In this document: positions 52,106-60,738 of the stretch, piece by piece
Numbering within the stretch: position 1 is the first letter of the stretch
Layout: each line of letters begins with the position of its first letter
Assembly (NCBI GenBank): GCA_943373175.1
Contig: CALSBM010000005.1
Location: forward strand, 1 to 64,000
Reading direction: 5' to 3'
Length of the DNA stretch: 64,000 bases
Source of the DNA: JAIXUI01 sp943373175
Lineage (GTDB): Bacteria > Bacteroidota > Bacteroidia > UBA7662 > JAIXUI01
Translations under genes and position numbers: made by a program
Notes under the pieces: generated by a model
Seen by the model: only the letters and a program-made list of their open reading frames with translations
Told to the model about the DNA's origin: nothing
Databases searched by the model: none

Positions 52106-53413
52106 ATGAAAGCATTGATTCTGGCCTTTTGGGTATTAATTCCATTTTTCTCCTTGGCACAATCTGTTGAACGTCTCGACAGTTTGTTTGAGATGATGGC
52201 CAAGGAAGGGCGGCTATACGGGCAGGTTTGCCTGACAAAAAACGGGCATGTGGTATATGAACGCGCCTTTGGCGAAGCAGGCACAGGAAAACCGCTTCAA
52301 AAAAGCGACCGTCTTCATATCGGCTCTATTAGTAAAACCTTCACAGCGGTGATGATTCTACAGTTAGTAGAGGAAGGTAAGCTCAACCTCACAGACCGTT
52401 TGTCGCGCTACTTTCCGCAAATGCCAAAAGCAGACAGCATCACCATAGACCAGCTTTTGCGCCACCGCTCCGGGCTGTTCAATTTAACCGCTATGCCAGG
52501 ATATCTACCTTGGGCATACGAAAAACGAAGTAAGAAGGAAGTTCTCAAAATGCTTAGCAAGCAATCTTCCTTGTTTGCACCAGGCAGTACCGCATCGTAT
52601 TCGAACACCAATTTCCTGCTTCTCGGCTGGATTCTGGAAGAAGTCACCGGTCGCGACTATGCTTGGAATCTGCAAGACCGCATAGCGCGTCCCTTGGGAT
52701 TACAAAGCTTGCGGTATGCACAAACCGTGATGCCCGAAAATGGTGAAGCAGCTTCCTTTAAAGCAGATTACAGTCTTTCGCGCAATACTTATCCCTCCAT
52801 TCCAGGAGGAGCCGGCGCCATCAGTTGCACTGCTCATGACCTTGCAGAGTTTTTTACTGCCCTGTTTCAATTTCAGTTGTTGAAACACGAACGAGTAGCG
52901 TACATGAAACGGATGCAAGACGATTATGGTGCTGGGTTGTTTGAGATGCCATTCAAAAAGAAGCTTATTCTTGGACACAATGGTGCTATAGATGAGTTTC
53001 GGGCTGTAGCGGGATATGCCCCAGATTCAATTATGAGCTTCGCCCTTTTAACCAACCTCAACAGCGATGAAATGAACGATGTGTCAATCCTCTTGCTGGA
53101 AGACTTTTATGGTCAAAGTTGGAAAATGCCTAAGTCCGTTCCCATCCTCAACGACGAACAACTGGCGAATTTGACAGGAGACTTCAGTTCTCCAAATCTA
53201 CCAATCGGAATTAAGTTATACGGAAGCCGCGGACGTTTGATAGCCCAAGCCAGTGGCCAGGATCCCTTTCCCCTCTTGCCTGCCGACGAGCCCGATCGCT
53301 ATCGTTTCAAAATGGCGGATGTTTTAATCGATTTGAAGCGCGATAACAGCGGTAAGGTTACCGGTTTCCGCTTTCGCCAAGGCAGCGGAGACTTTGACTT
53401 CAAACGGAAATAA
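52106..53413 (+). CDS. Class C beta-lactamase-like serine hydrolase, exported
   Basis: 435 residues with a signal peptide (MKALILAFWVLIPFFSLAQ). The active-site Ser74 lies in the SxxK motif GSISKTF (Ser74, Lys77), the Tyr motif is YSNTNF, and the third motif position is GHNGAIDEF, as in the AmpC/esterase EstB superfamily. The last 80 residues form a small beta domain (NLPIGIKLYGSRGR to RFRQGSGDFDFK) typical of the DUF3471-like tail. Periplasmic peptidase or esterase; real beta-lactam activity is not implied. A TTAATTTG (one mismatch) lies seven bases before the ATG. Confidence 0.92.
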   Translation: MKALILAFWVLIPFFSLAQSVERLDSLFEMMAKEGRLYGQVCLTKNGHVVYERAFGEAGTGKPLQKSDRLHIGSISKTFTAVMILQLVEEGKLNLTDRLSRYFPQMPKADSITIDQLLRHRSGLFNLTAMPGYLPWAYEKRSKKEVLKMLSKQSSLFAPGSTASYSNTNFLLLGWILEEVTGRDYAWNLQDRIARPLGLQSLRYAQTVMPENGEAASFKADYSLSRNTYPSIPGGAGAISCTAHDLAEFFTALFQFQLLKHERVAYMKRMQDDYGAGLFEMPFKKKLILGHNGAIDEFRAVAGYAPDSIMSFALLTNLNSDEMNDVSILLLEDFYGQSWKMPKSVPILNDEQLANLTGDFSSPNLPIGIKLYGSRGRLIAQASGQDPFPLLPADEPDRYRFKMADVLIDLKRDNSGKVTGFRFRQGSGDFDFKRK

Positions 53414-53645
53414 AGGAGCAACGGTACGTTTTGGCTACTAAGTAAGAAGTGATTGTCAATCATTCTCCATGGTAGCGGAAAACAACAGCACGCGTTGAAT
53501 ATGATGTTCGGATTTGAGTAGCAGATAACACAATCAACTCGGTTAAGGTGCGCGACAATGTTGTAATAGAAATGCCTGTTCCGCCGGTTTGTTCTTATAA
53601 GTTTTCTGTGTTGGAATAACTGCGTGTAAGATGCACGGCCTCTGC
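53414..53645. other. Intergenic region before the second uvrA
   Basis: About 230 bases with no recognised gene. It ends in the uvrA -7 box. Minus-strand reading frames here continue into the flanking genes antisense and are not coding. Confidence 0.45.
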
Positions 53646-53653
53646 TACCTTTG
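53646..53653 (+). promoter_or_regulatory. Candidate -7 box of uvrA copy 2
   Basis: TACCTTTG is identical to the rRNA -7 box, eight bases before the ATG at 53662. A -33 TTG with normal spacing is absent. Confidence 0.5.
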
Positions 53654-53661
53654 CGGCGTTC

Positions 53662-56472
53662 ATGAAGCAGGAGCACACCCTCGACATTCTCGGCGCCCGA
53701 GAACACAACCTCAAAAACATCGATTTGAGTCTCCCAAGGGAGAAACTCATTGTTTTCACCGGATTAAGTGGAAGCGGGAAATCTTCTTTAGCCTTCGACA
53801 CCCTCTATGCGGAAGGCCAGCGTCGTTATATGGAAAGTTTTTCTGCCTATGCCCGTCAATTCATCGGCGGCATGGAACGACCTGATGTAGATAAGGTAGA
53901 AGGCCTTAGCCCGGTGATTTCGATTGAACAGAAGACTACCAGCCGCAATCCGCGCTCTACGGTAGGCACCATCACTGAGATTTACGATTTTCTTCGGCTG
54001 TTATTTGCTCGCGCTTCCGATGCCATTTCATACGTAAGCGGTAAGCAGATGATTAGGCTGAGCGACGACCAAATCATGCACCATCTACTCCAGCATTACC
54101 TCGGAAAAAAGGTGGTTGTTTTAGCTCCATTGGTTCGTGCAAGAAAAGGCCATTACCGTGAGCTTTTTGCCCAATTGTTAAAAAACGGCTACACTAAGGT
54201 TCGGGTTGACGGAGAAATCCGCGAGCTCACCACTAAAATGCAAGTGGACCGTTACCAAACCCACGATATTGAATTAGTTATCGACCGAATAGAAGTGGAT
54301 GAAGCTTCGAAAACCCGACTGTCTCAATCTATCCAGTCTGGCATGAAACAAGGCAAAGGCGTTATTCTGATTCAGGATTACGAGAGTGGAGCTTTGTCCT
54401 TCTTCTCCAAATTCTTAATGGATCCGGAAAGCGGTATTGCATACGACGAACCGCAGCCAAACTCGTTTTCCTTCAACTCTCCTTATGGTGCTTGTCCGAA
54501 CTGCGAAGGATTGGGGGAAATTGGTGAAGTGGATCCTCAGCTCATCGTTCCAGATCCTACCAAATCGGTGCATGGCGGTGCAATTGCCCCGCTTGGCGAG
54601 TACCGCGACATTTGGTTTTTCCGCATTCTCAAAGCTTTAGCTAAACGGCACAAATTCAGCCTTTCCGTACCTTTTTCATCCTATAGCGAGGAAATAAGAA
54701 ATCTCATCTTTCACGGACACGAAGAGCCGTTGTTGATGGAATCGAATACCGGAAGCAGTTACCACCATGTTTTTGAGGGCATCATCAACGTGTTGCGCAA
54801 GAATCTTCACGAACCGGGCAGTGAGAATCTACAGGATTGGGCAGAAGAATTTGTTACACGGGTAGAATGTCCGGAGTGCCAAGGCAACCGACTCAAGAAA
54901 GAAGCCTTGCACTTTCAAATAGACGGCAAGAACATCTCAGAGTTGTCGCGTATGGAATTAGCAGTATTACAAGGATGGATGGTTGGCCTGGAATCGAGAA
55001 TCAGTAATCGGCAGCAGTTAATCGCAGTGGAGATTCTTAAAGAAATCCGGAAACGCCTGGGCTTTCTTACCGACATAGGGTTATCGTACTTGGATTTAAA
55101 TCGCCCAGCGGGAACGCTTTCGGGTGGAGAAGCGCAGCGCATCCGCCTGGCAACGCAAATAGGCTCCCAGCTTGTTGGAGTGTTATACATCCTCGACGAA
55201 CCCAGCATCGGCTTGCATCAACGCGACAATAGCCGCCTTATAAACTCACTTAAGCAGCTTCGAGATCTGGGCAATACTGTTCTCGTAGTGGAACACGATA
55301 AGGACATGATCCTCGAAAGCGATTATGTGGTGGATATTGGCCCGGGTGCCGGTATTCACGGCGGACAGATAGTTGCACAGGGAATTCCATCTGAGTTTAT
55401 GAAGTCTAATTCGTTGACAGCTCGCTACCTCAATGGAACCATGAGCATTGAGGTTCCAGAAAAGCGTAGGCCTGGAAATGGACATTTTCTTCACCTTCAA
55501 GATGCTCAAGGCCATAATCTAAGAAAAGTAAACGTTCGATTTCCTTTAGGGACGCTCATAGGAGTTACCGGAGTCTCCGGTTCCGGGAAATCGAGCCTAA
55601 TAACTGAAACGCTTTATCCCATACTTCGTCAGCATTTCTACAACAGCCGCCAAAAGCCTTTGCCTTATGGCAAGTTAGACGGAATAGAGCATGTAGATAA
55701 AGTGATAGAGATTGATCAAGCACCTATTGGGCGCACGCCGCGCTCCAATGCAGCTACTTACACTGCCGTATTCAACGATATCCGGGCGTTGTTTGCAGAG
55801 CTGCCAGAAGCTAAAATTCGTGGCTACAAACCTGGCCGTTTCTCGTTCAATGTTAAAGGAGGACGCTGCGAAACCTGTGGAGGCGCTGGAGTTCGGGTGG
55901 TGGAAATGAATTTCCTTCCAGATGTAGAAGTTAACTGCGAGGATTGCCAGGGAAAACGATACAACCGCGAGACGTTAGAACTTCGTTACAAAGGAAAGAG
56001 CATCTCAGATGTATTGAACATGCCGATAAGTGAAGCAGTGGAGTTTTTCGCTCATGTTCCCTCCATTGTGAGGAAGATTGAAACCCTGAACAGCGTAGGA
56101 TTAGGCTATCTTACATTAGGACAAAGTTCAACAACACTTTCCGGAGGGGAAGCCCAGCGGGTGAAACTTGCTACCGAACTCAGCAAGCGCGATACCGGCA
56201 AAACGTTCTATATCCTCGACGAACCTACTACCGGGTTGCATTTCGAGGACATTCGCATTTTGTTGGAAGTATTGCAAAAGTTAGTGAACCGAGGAAATAC
56301 GGTGTTGATTATCGAGCACAACCTTGACGTCATCAAAGTGGCCGATCACCTTATTGATATGGGGCCGGAAGGCGGGAAAGAAGGCGGGATGATTGTGTTT
56401 GAAGGAACACCGGAAGGGCTTAGTTCCTGCCCTGGTAGCCATACCGGGAAGTACTTGAAGATGGAGTTATGA
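53662..56472 (+). CDS. uvrA: Excinuclease ABC subunit A, copy 2
   Basis: 936 residues. Walker A GLSGSGKSS (about 32-40), LSGGEAQRIRLA with DEPSIGLHQRDN, second Walker A GVSGSGKSS, LSGGEAQRVKLA with DEPTTGLHFED. Zinc-finger Cys pairs CPNCEG with CPECQG, and CETCGG with CEDCQG, are present. It keeps the UvrB-binding region (LAPLVRARKGHYRELFAQLL), so both UvrA copies can be expected to bind UvrB. Of the two it looks closer to the standard bacterial UvrA. Confidence 0.97.
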   Translation: MKQEHTLDILGAREHNLKNIDLSLPREKLIVFTGLSGSGKSSLAFDTLYAEGQRRYMESFSAYARQFIGGMERPDVDKVEGLSPVISIEQKTTSRNPRSTVGTITEIYDFLRLLFARASDAISYVSGKQMIRLSDDQIMHHLLQHYLGKKVVVLAPLVRARKGHYRELFAQLLKNGYTKVRVDGEIRELTTKMQVDRYQTHDIELVIDRIEVDEASKTRLSQSIQSGMKQGKGVILIQDYESGALSFFSKFLMDPESGIAYDEPQPNSFSFNSPYGACPNCEGLGEIGEVDPQLIVPDPTKSVHGGAIAPLGEYRDIWFFRILKALAKRHKFSLSVPFSSYSEEIRNLIFHGHEEPLLMESNTGSSYHHVFEGIINVLRKNLHEPGSENLQDWAEEFVTRVECPECQGNRLKKEALHFQIDGKNISELSRMELAVLQGWMVGLESRISNRQQLIAVEILKEIRKRLGFLTDIGLSYLDLNRPAGTLSGGEAQRIRLATQIGSQLVGVLYILDEPSIGLHQRDNSRLINSLKQLRDLGNTVLVVEHDKDMILESDYVVDIGPGAGIHGGQIVAQGIPSEFMKSNSLTARYLNGTMSIEVPEKRRPGNGHFLHLQDAQGHNLRKVNVRFPLGTLIGVTGVSGSGKSSLITETLYPILRQHFYNSRQKPLPYGKLDGIEHVDKVIEIDQAPIGRTPRSNAATYTAVFNDIRALFAELPEAKIRGYKPGRFSFNVKGGRCETCGGAGVRVVEMNFLPDVEVNCEDCQGKRYNRETLELRYKGKSISDVLNMPISEAVEFFAHVPSIVRKIETLNSVGLGYLTLGQSSTTLSGGEAQRVKLATELSKRDTGKTFYILDEPTTGLHFEDIRILLEVLQKLVNRGNTVLIIEHNLDVIKVADHLIDMGPEGGKEGGMIVFEGTPEGLSSCPGSHTGKYLKMEL

Positions 56473-56530
56473 GTTATCAATTAAAAATTATCAATATTGA
56501 AAAGCTCAAGCGGTAGATATTCGCTGAGGT

Positions 56531-56665
56531 TTATGGTTTAAGTGTTATTGCCGAAGTAAAATACCCATTCGCATTTTCATCATCGGAAAAGTTGAGCATA
56601 ACCAATGCGCGACCGTTCTGGCTTAGTTGTAAAGCAAACGCATGATGCGTTTCTGCTACAGACAT
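56531..56665 (-). CDS. Possible small gene or gene relic after the histidine kinase
   Basis: The minus strand encodes 44 residues from ATG to TAA (starts MSVAETHHAFALQLSQNGRA, ends FTSAITLKP). The open frame extends upstream through the last codons of the histidine kinase (RELLGSSFAGDKRVEQ), also protein-like, in a different frame. The segment ALVMLNFSDDE resembles C-terminal strands of some glycosidases, which could mean a relic of a lost gene. It starts six bases after the kinase stop, so it could be the last gene of that operon. Not recognised as a family. Confidence 0.35.
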   Translation of the reverse strand: MSVAETHHAFALQLSQNGRALVMLNFSDDENANGYFTSAITLKP

Positions 56666-56670
56666 TTGCT

Positions 56671-57690
56671 CTACCCTTTTATCACCGGCAAACGAACTAC
56701 CCAATAGTTCCCGGTTTCGTTAGGGCCGAAGGTTAATGTTTGGTCGTAGAGGTTCAATAGGGAAGATAAATGAACTAATCCTTGCTGATGGCTTTCGGTC
56801 AGTTGATCTTTGGGATTGATGGTGTTGATGACCTGAATTTCTTTTTCCGAAACGATCATTTCAATAATCAACGGATTTTCAGCATAAACTTCATTGTGCT
56901 TGATGGCGTTGTCTATCAACATTCTAAGGCTGAGAACAGGGATTTGTCCGGCAGGTAGGGGCTGGTTAATGGGTAGTTCGAACTTTATACCACTTTCATA
57001 ACGGGTTTCCAGCAATTTCACGTACTGTAGAATCATCTTCCATTCCTGTTCAAACTCTACCAACGATTGCTTGTCTCGCTCTAGGTGATACCGATATACT
57101 TCTGCCAGATTCTGAACATAGTCTGAAGCTACTTTTGGGTCGAGTTGAATGAGTGCCTGAATAGAGGAAAAAGCGTTGAACAAAAAGTGAGGATTCACCT
57201 GATCCTTGAGCATTCCGTAACGCAACTCCGCTGTTTCTTTTTCCAGCATAGCGGCTTTAGTGAGGCTGTCTTTCCACCGATTTACAAGGTATTGACTGAT
57301 GACGCCAAGGTTTAGGGTGAAGGCCAGAAAGATGCTTAGCCCGGTAAGAAGTCCGTTGGTGATGGAGTTATAATGAAAGGCGAACAAGCTTTCGGCCCAA
57401 TAGCCCAAAAGATAGCGCAATAGCACGATGAACAACAACCCAATGCCGAGCTGAAGTGCTATGCGTTGGGCGGTGGCTGTTTCAAATGGAAGGATGCGGT
57501 CGAGTTGGCGGTTGAGCAGAGAGAATAAATGCAGAAGCAGTAAGATGCCGGCGAAGTTGACCACAAACAGCAGTCCGTTCAGACTCGGAGAAATAGCCGG
57601 CTGAAAGTAAACCCAACGGATGATAAAGCCAATGCTGCTAAACGTAGTAGCAACCACGAGTCGCGGCCCGTAACCCTCACTCAGCTTCAT
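56671..57690 (-). CDS. LytS/YehU-type sensor histidine kinase
   Basis: 339 residues. Four or five membrane segments in the first 140 residues, then a His_kinase domain with the phospho-accepting His168 in NPHFLFNAFSSI and the N-box LRMLIDNAIKHN. These kinases normally signal to a LytTR response regulator; none is encoded next to it. Its ATG overlaps the stop of the ABC ATPase gene (ATGA), so it is made together with the exporter and may sense its substrate or its activity. Confidence 0.92.
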   Translation of the reverse strand: MKLSEGYGPRLVVATTFSSIGFIIRWVYFQPAISPSLNGLLFVVNFAGILLLLHLFSLLNRQLDRILPFETATAQRIALQLGIGLLFIVLLRYLLGYWAESLFAFHYNSITNGLLTGLSIFLAFTLNLGVISQYLVNRWKDSLTKAAMLEKETAELRYGMLKDQVNPHFLFNAFSSIQALIQLDPKVASDYVQNLAEVYRYHLERDKQSLVEFEQEWKMILQYVKLLETRYESGIKFELPINQPLPAGQIPVLSLRMLIDNAIKHNEVYAENPLIIEMIVSEKEIQVINTINPKDQLTESHQQGLVHLSSLLNLYDQTLTFGPNETGNYWVVRLPVIKG

Positions 57691-58379
57691 AACATCAGTT
57701 TTCCATCTTCCATCTGCAAAATGCGGTCGGTCATGTCTGCAAACTCTTGGTCATGGGTTACTGTAATGATGGTTTGGTTATTCACCGCAGCCAATTCTTT
57801 AAGGATGTCGAGCACGATATGGGAGTTTTTCTTATCGAGATTTCCGGTAGGCTCATCGCCCATGATGACCATCGGGTCGTTGATGAGCGCCCTGGCAATG
57901 GCTACCCGCTGCTGCTGACCGCCCGAGAGTTTCATGGCATTCTTGCGGGCGTATTCATCCATGCCCACCAGCCTTAGTTTCTCGATAGCCCGAGCTTCAA
58001 TTTCTTGCTCGCTGTACTTCGCTAATTTTAAAGCGGGCAACATCACATTTTCGAGAGCAGTAAACTCTGGTAGGAGGAAGTGAAACTGAAAAACGAAGCC
58101 GAGGTGCTCGTTACGAAAGCGGGCAAGCCTATCCTGGTCGAAGCCTGTAACGGTTTCACCACCGAGCAAAAGCTGGCCTTCGTACTCGGTGTCGAGGGTG
58201 CTTAGTACATAAAGCAAAGTGGATTTTCCACAACCGGATTTTCCGACTAACGATACAAACGCGCCCTGCTCCACTTGAAAGCTGATGTGATCGAGCACTT
58301 TGAATGGGGTTGAATCGTAGAAAGTTTTGCTGATGTCCCGCGCTTCAATAACGATAGGACGGGAAGAAGTTGTTTGCAT
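57687..58379 (-). CDS. ABC transporter ATPase (LolD/MacB type)
   Basis: 230 residues. Walker A GKSGCGKST (46-54), Q-loop QFHFLLPEFTALENVMLP, signature LSGGQQQRVAIARAL, Walker B VIMGDEPTGNLD, H-loop THDQEFAD. It powers the permease encoded directly upstream, whose stop shares its A with this ATG (TAATG). Overlap with the histidine kinase gene follows. Confidence 0.97.
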   Translation of the reverse strand: MQTTSSRPIVIEARDISKTFYDSTPFKVLDHISFQVEQGAFVSLVGKSGCGKSTLLYVLSTLDTEYEGQLLLGGETVTGFDQDRLARFRNEHLGFVFQFHFLLPEFTALENVMLPALKLAKYSEQEIEARAIEKLRLVGMDEYARKNAMKLSGGQQQRVAIARALINDPMVIMGDEPTGNLDKKNSHIVLDILKELAAVNNQTIITVTHDQEFADMTDRILQMEDGKLML

Positions 58380-59650
58380 TAGCCTCTGATAATGGCCACA
58401 GGATCAACTTTGGCCGCTTTACGGGATGGAAAATAGCCTGCGAGTACGGTGGTCACCGCTCCGAACACCAAACCGGCAGCGTAGTAATACCAGCGGTAGT
58501 TGATTGGGAAGGTATCGAGTTTGATGATGTCTCGTGCAGGGAAAGGAATCTGGTCAATGCCATAGCTGATTAACGCGCCGGCAGCCAAGCCCAGCAAACC
58601 TCCCGAAAGGCCAATGATTAGGCTTTGAAGCAAGAAGATGTTGGTGATATGCCTGCTTTCAAAACCGGTAGCTTTCAGGATGGCGATATCACGCATTTTA
58701 TTGACGATGGTCATATTCATAATGTTGTAAATGCCGAATCCGGCCACTACCAACATGGTAAGCGAAACCACGAAAGTGAGAACGTTACGAATCATTTCTC
58801 CAGCTTCAATGGACGCATTGGCGACCTCCCAAGTCTCGGCTTTGTAGCGATAAAGGTTTTCGAGGCCGGGCGCTAAAGCAGAGGCATTCCGGTAGTTTTT
58901 TAAGCGAATGTGGAGATCGGTGAAGTAATCGGAAGGGCGAGCCAGCATTTTCTGAGCCGTTTGCAATTGAACGTAAGAACGCGTATCGTCGATGGTGGAG
59001 ATGCCGAAGGAAAAGATTCCTACTACTTTCAGGAGGAAGGTGGAACCGTTGGGCATGGTCACACTCACACGGTCGCCGACTACCATATTAAGTTTGGCTG
59101 CGAGTCGTTCACCTATCATGATGCCTTCACGGTTGGTGAGAAGTTTATCAACGCTGCCGGATTCCATTTTCTCGTACAGCTTATACATCTGGTTTTCTGC
59201 CTTTACATCAATTCCTACCACATTGCCGGCAAACTCAAGCGGCCCGTTGTGAAAGAACGCTTGGGTAGCCAATTGAGGTGAAGCCTGTTGCACTTCTGGC
59301 ATTTTACGAATGCTTTCCAGCATTTGGGCTCCCTTTTTAAGACGGATAGGCTCATTTTTAGGCCGTTGATGCCGAACGACTAACCAGTTTGTGGTGCTGT
59401 CGTAGCGTAAGGCCAAAAGAGGTGGTCGGTCGATTTTGGCGGGGTTGTAAATGCGGATGTGCGGGGAACCGTCGAGGGTAAGGTCCATGAAAAAGTCGTT
59501 GATGCCTTGCATAAAGCTGATCATCACGATGAACATGGAGATGCCGAACGTTACGCCCATCATCGCTACAAAGGTTTGCTTCTTCTTCGACAGCAGATGG
59601 ATCAATGCGATGCGCAAAGCCAGTCGGGAACCGGAGGCATTCATCGTCAT
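58379..59650 (-). CDS. ABC transporter permease (MacB_PCD-FtsX type)
   Basis: 423 residues: one N-terminal membrane segment, a large periplasmic MacB_PCD domain (about 45-265), and three C-terminal FtsX-type segments (VLTFVVSLTMLVVAGFGIYN, LLQSLIIGLSGGLLGLAAGAL, YYAAGLVFGAVTTVLA). This mechanotransmission layout drives export of lipoproteins, peptides or drugs through a TolC-type channel. ATGA overlap with the HlyD gene before it. Confidence 0.94.
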   Translation of the reverse strand: MTMNASGSRLALRIALIHLLSKKKQTFVAMMGVTFGISMFIVMISFMQGINDFFMDLTLDGSPHIRIYNPAKIDRPPLLALRYDSTTNWLVVRHQRPKNEPIRLKKGAQMLESIRKMPEVQQASPQLATQAFFHNGPLEFAGNVVGIDVKAENQMYKLYEKMESGSVDKLLTNREGIMIGERLAAKLNMVVGDRVSVTMPNGSTFLLKVVGIFSFGISTIDDTRSYVQLQTAQKMLARPSDYFTDLHIRLKNYRNASALAPGLENLYRYKAETWEVANASIEAGEMIRNVLTFVVSLTMLVVAGFGIYNIMNMTIVNKMRDIAILKATGFESRHITNIFLLQSLIIGLSGGLLGLAAGALISYGIDQIPFPARDIIKLDTFPINYRWYYYAAGLVFGAVTTVLAGYFPSRKAAKVDPVAIIRG

Positions 59651-60732
59651 TCTCCTTTCACTAAGATTTCATCTTCCGGCTTTAACCCGGCCACAATTTC
59701 AACGTATTGCATATCAGAAACACCGGTTTTTACCTTTTTCCTTATTTGCTCTCCCCCTTCAACAACCACTACGGAATCACCTTTCAGCAGCGCGGTTCTG
59801 GGAATGCTGAGGGCATTTTTTTGTTCACGAATGAGGATGTTGGCTTCAAGATTCAACCCATAAACAGCGTCAGGCAGTGGCTGGAGGAAGGCAGCTTCTA
59901 CCCGAACCGCTTGTTCTGCTTTGTTAAGTTTCGGGTAAATCCTGCTAACCTTCGCTTCGAAAACCGAGTCACCAAAAGCATCGAACGTAATCAGCACTTT
60001 CTGCCCTTCTTTGATGAGGACGATATCGGATTCGTCCACGCTGAGGCGAGCAATAGGCCGGTTAGGGTCTCCGAGCAGTGCTACCGCTTCGTTCTGATGA
60101 ACATAATCCCCGACTTCTTTATACAATTCATAAACCCGTGAGCGTCCGCGAGCGTGAAGTTGGTTGTCGGCGGCATTGTTGCCAGCCTGTAGTGCCTTGT
60201 TTCGGCTTTGGCTCAAGTCGATGCCAAGGCTGTTTTGCTGGGCTTCGTACTGGCGTTGCATCGCCCGATATTCTTGCCGGCTTCCAATCCAGGCGGTGCG
60301 GGCTTTGTCTACATCGGCTTCGGAAACTGCCCCGGTTCTGCCCAACTGCTCAAACCGTTTTGCGGTAAGGCTGTCGAGACGGGCTTTAGCTGCTGCGGCT
60401 TCTAATCTGTCCCTGAGTTGTGCCAACAAGGGTTCACGGTTTTTCTCGGTTAAGGCGAGCAGCCGTTCTGCATTTTCGCGCTCTGCGTCGCGGTTGGGGC
60501 CACTGAGTTGTGCCACCAACGCTTGGGCATCCAACACATCACCTTCTTTAACCGGCAGGTTGGTGATGTAGCCGGTTACATTGGGAAACAGCTTGTATTC
60601 CGATTGGGGATACAAATTGCCGGACGCATAGACCACTTCCACCAAATTGCGAGTTTGAGGATGAACGGTTTCGGAAGAACGGTTGCAAGCGGCCAAAAAC
60701 ATGGGCAAAAGCATTAGTATGAAGTATCGCAT
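59647..60732 (-). CDS. Periplasmic adaptor (HlyD/RND-MFP family)
   Basis: 361 residues. Lipoprotein-like start (MLLPMFLAACNRSSE, Cys at 16), lipoyl/biotinyl-like strands (VKEGDVLDAQALVAQLSG), a long alpha-helical hairpin (AERLLALTEKNREPLLAQLRDRLEAAAAKARL in the coiled coil, quoted in part as RLLALTEKNREPLL), beta-barrel and membrane-proximal domains. It bridges the ABC permease and TolC-like channel. It lies six bases after the TolC gene. Confidence 0.93.
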   Translation of the reverse strand: MRYFILMLLPMFLAACNRSSETVHPQTRNLVEVVYASGNLYPQSEYKLFPNVTGYITNLPVKEGDVLDAQALVAQLSGPNRDAERENAERLLALTEKNREPLLAQLRDRLEAAAAKARLDSLTAKRFEQLGRTGAVSEADVDKARTAWIGSRQEYRAMQRQYEAQQNSLGIDLSQSRNKALQAGNNAADNQLHARGRSRVYELYKEVGDYVHQNEAVALLGDPNRPIARLSVDESDIVLIKEGQKVLITFDAFGDSVFEAKVSRIYPKLNKAEQAVRVEAAFLQPLPDAVYGLNLEANILIREQKNALSIPRTALLKGDSVVVVEGGEQIRKKVKTGVSDMQYVEIVAGLKPEDEILVKGE

Positions 60733-60738
60733 AAGGAA

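Noticed and set aside
53299..53706. 135-codon minus-strand reading frame
   Set aside because: Antisense to the 3' end of the serine hydrolase and the start of uvrA copy 2, with Cys and Asn runs not typical of a gene.
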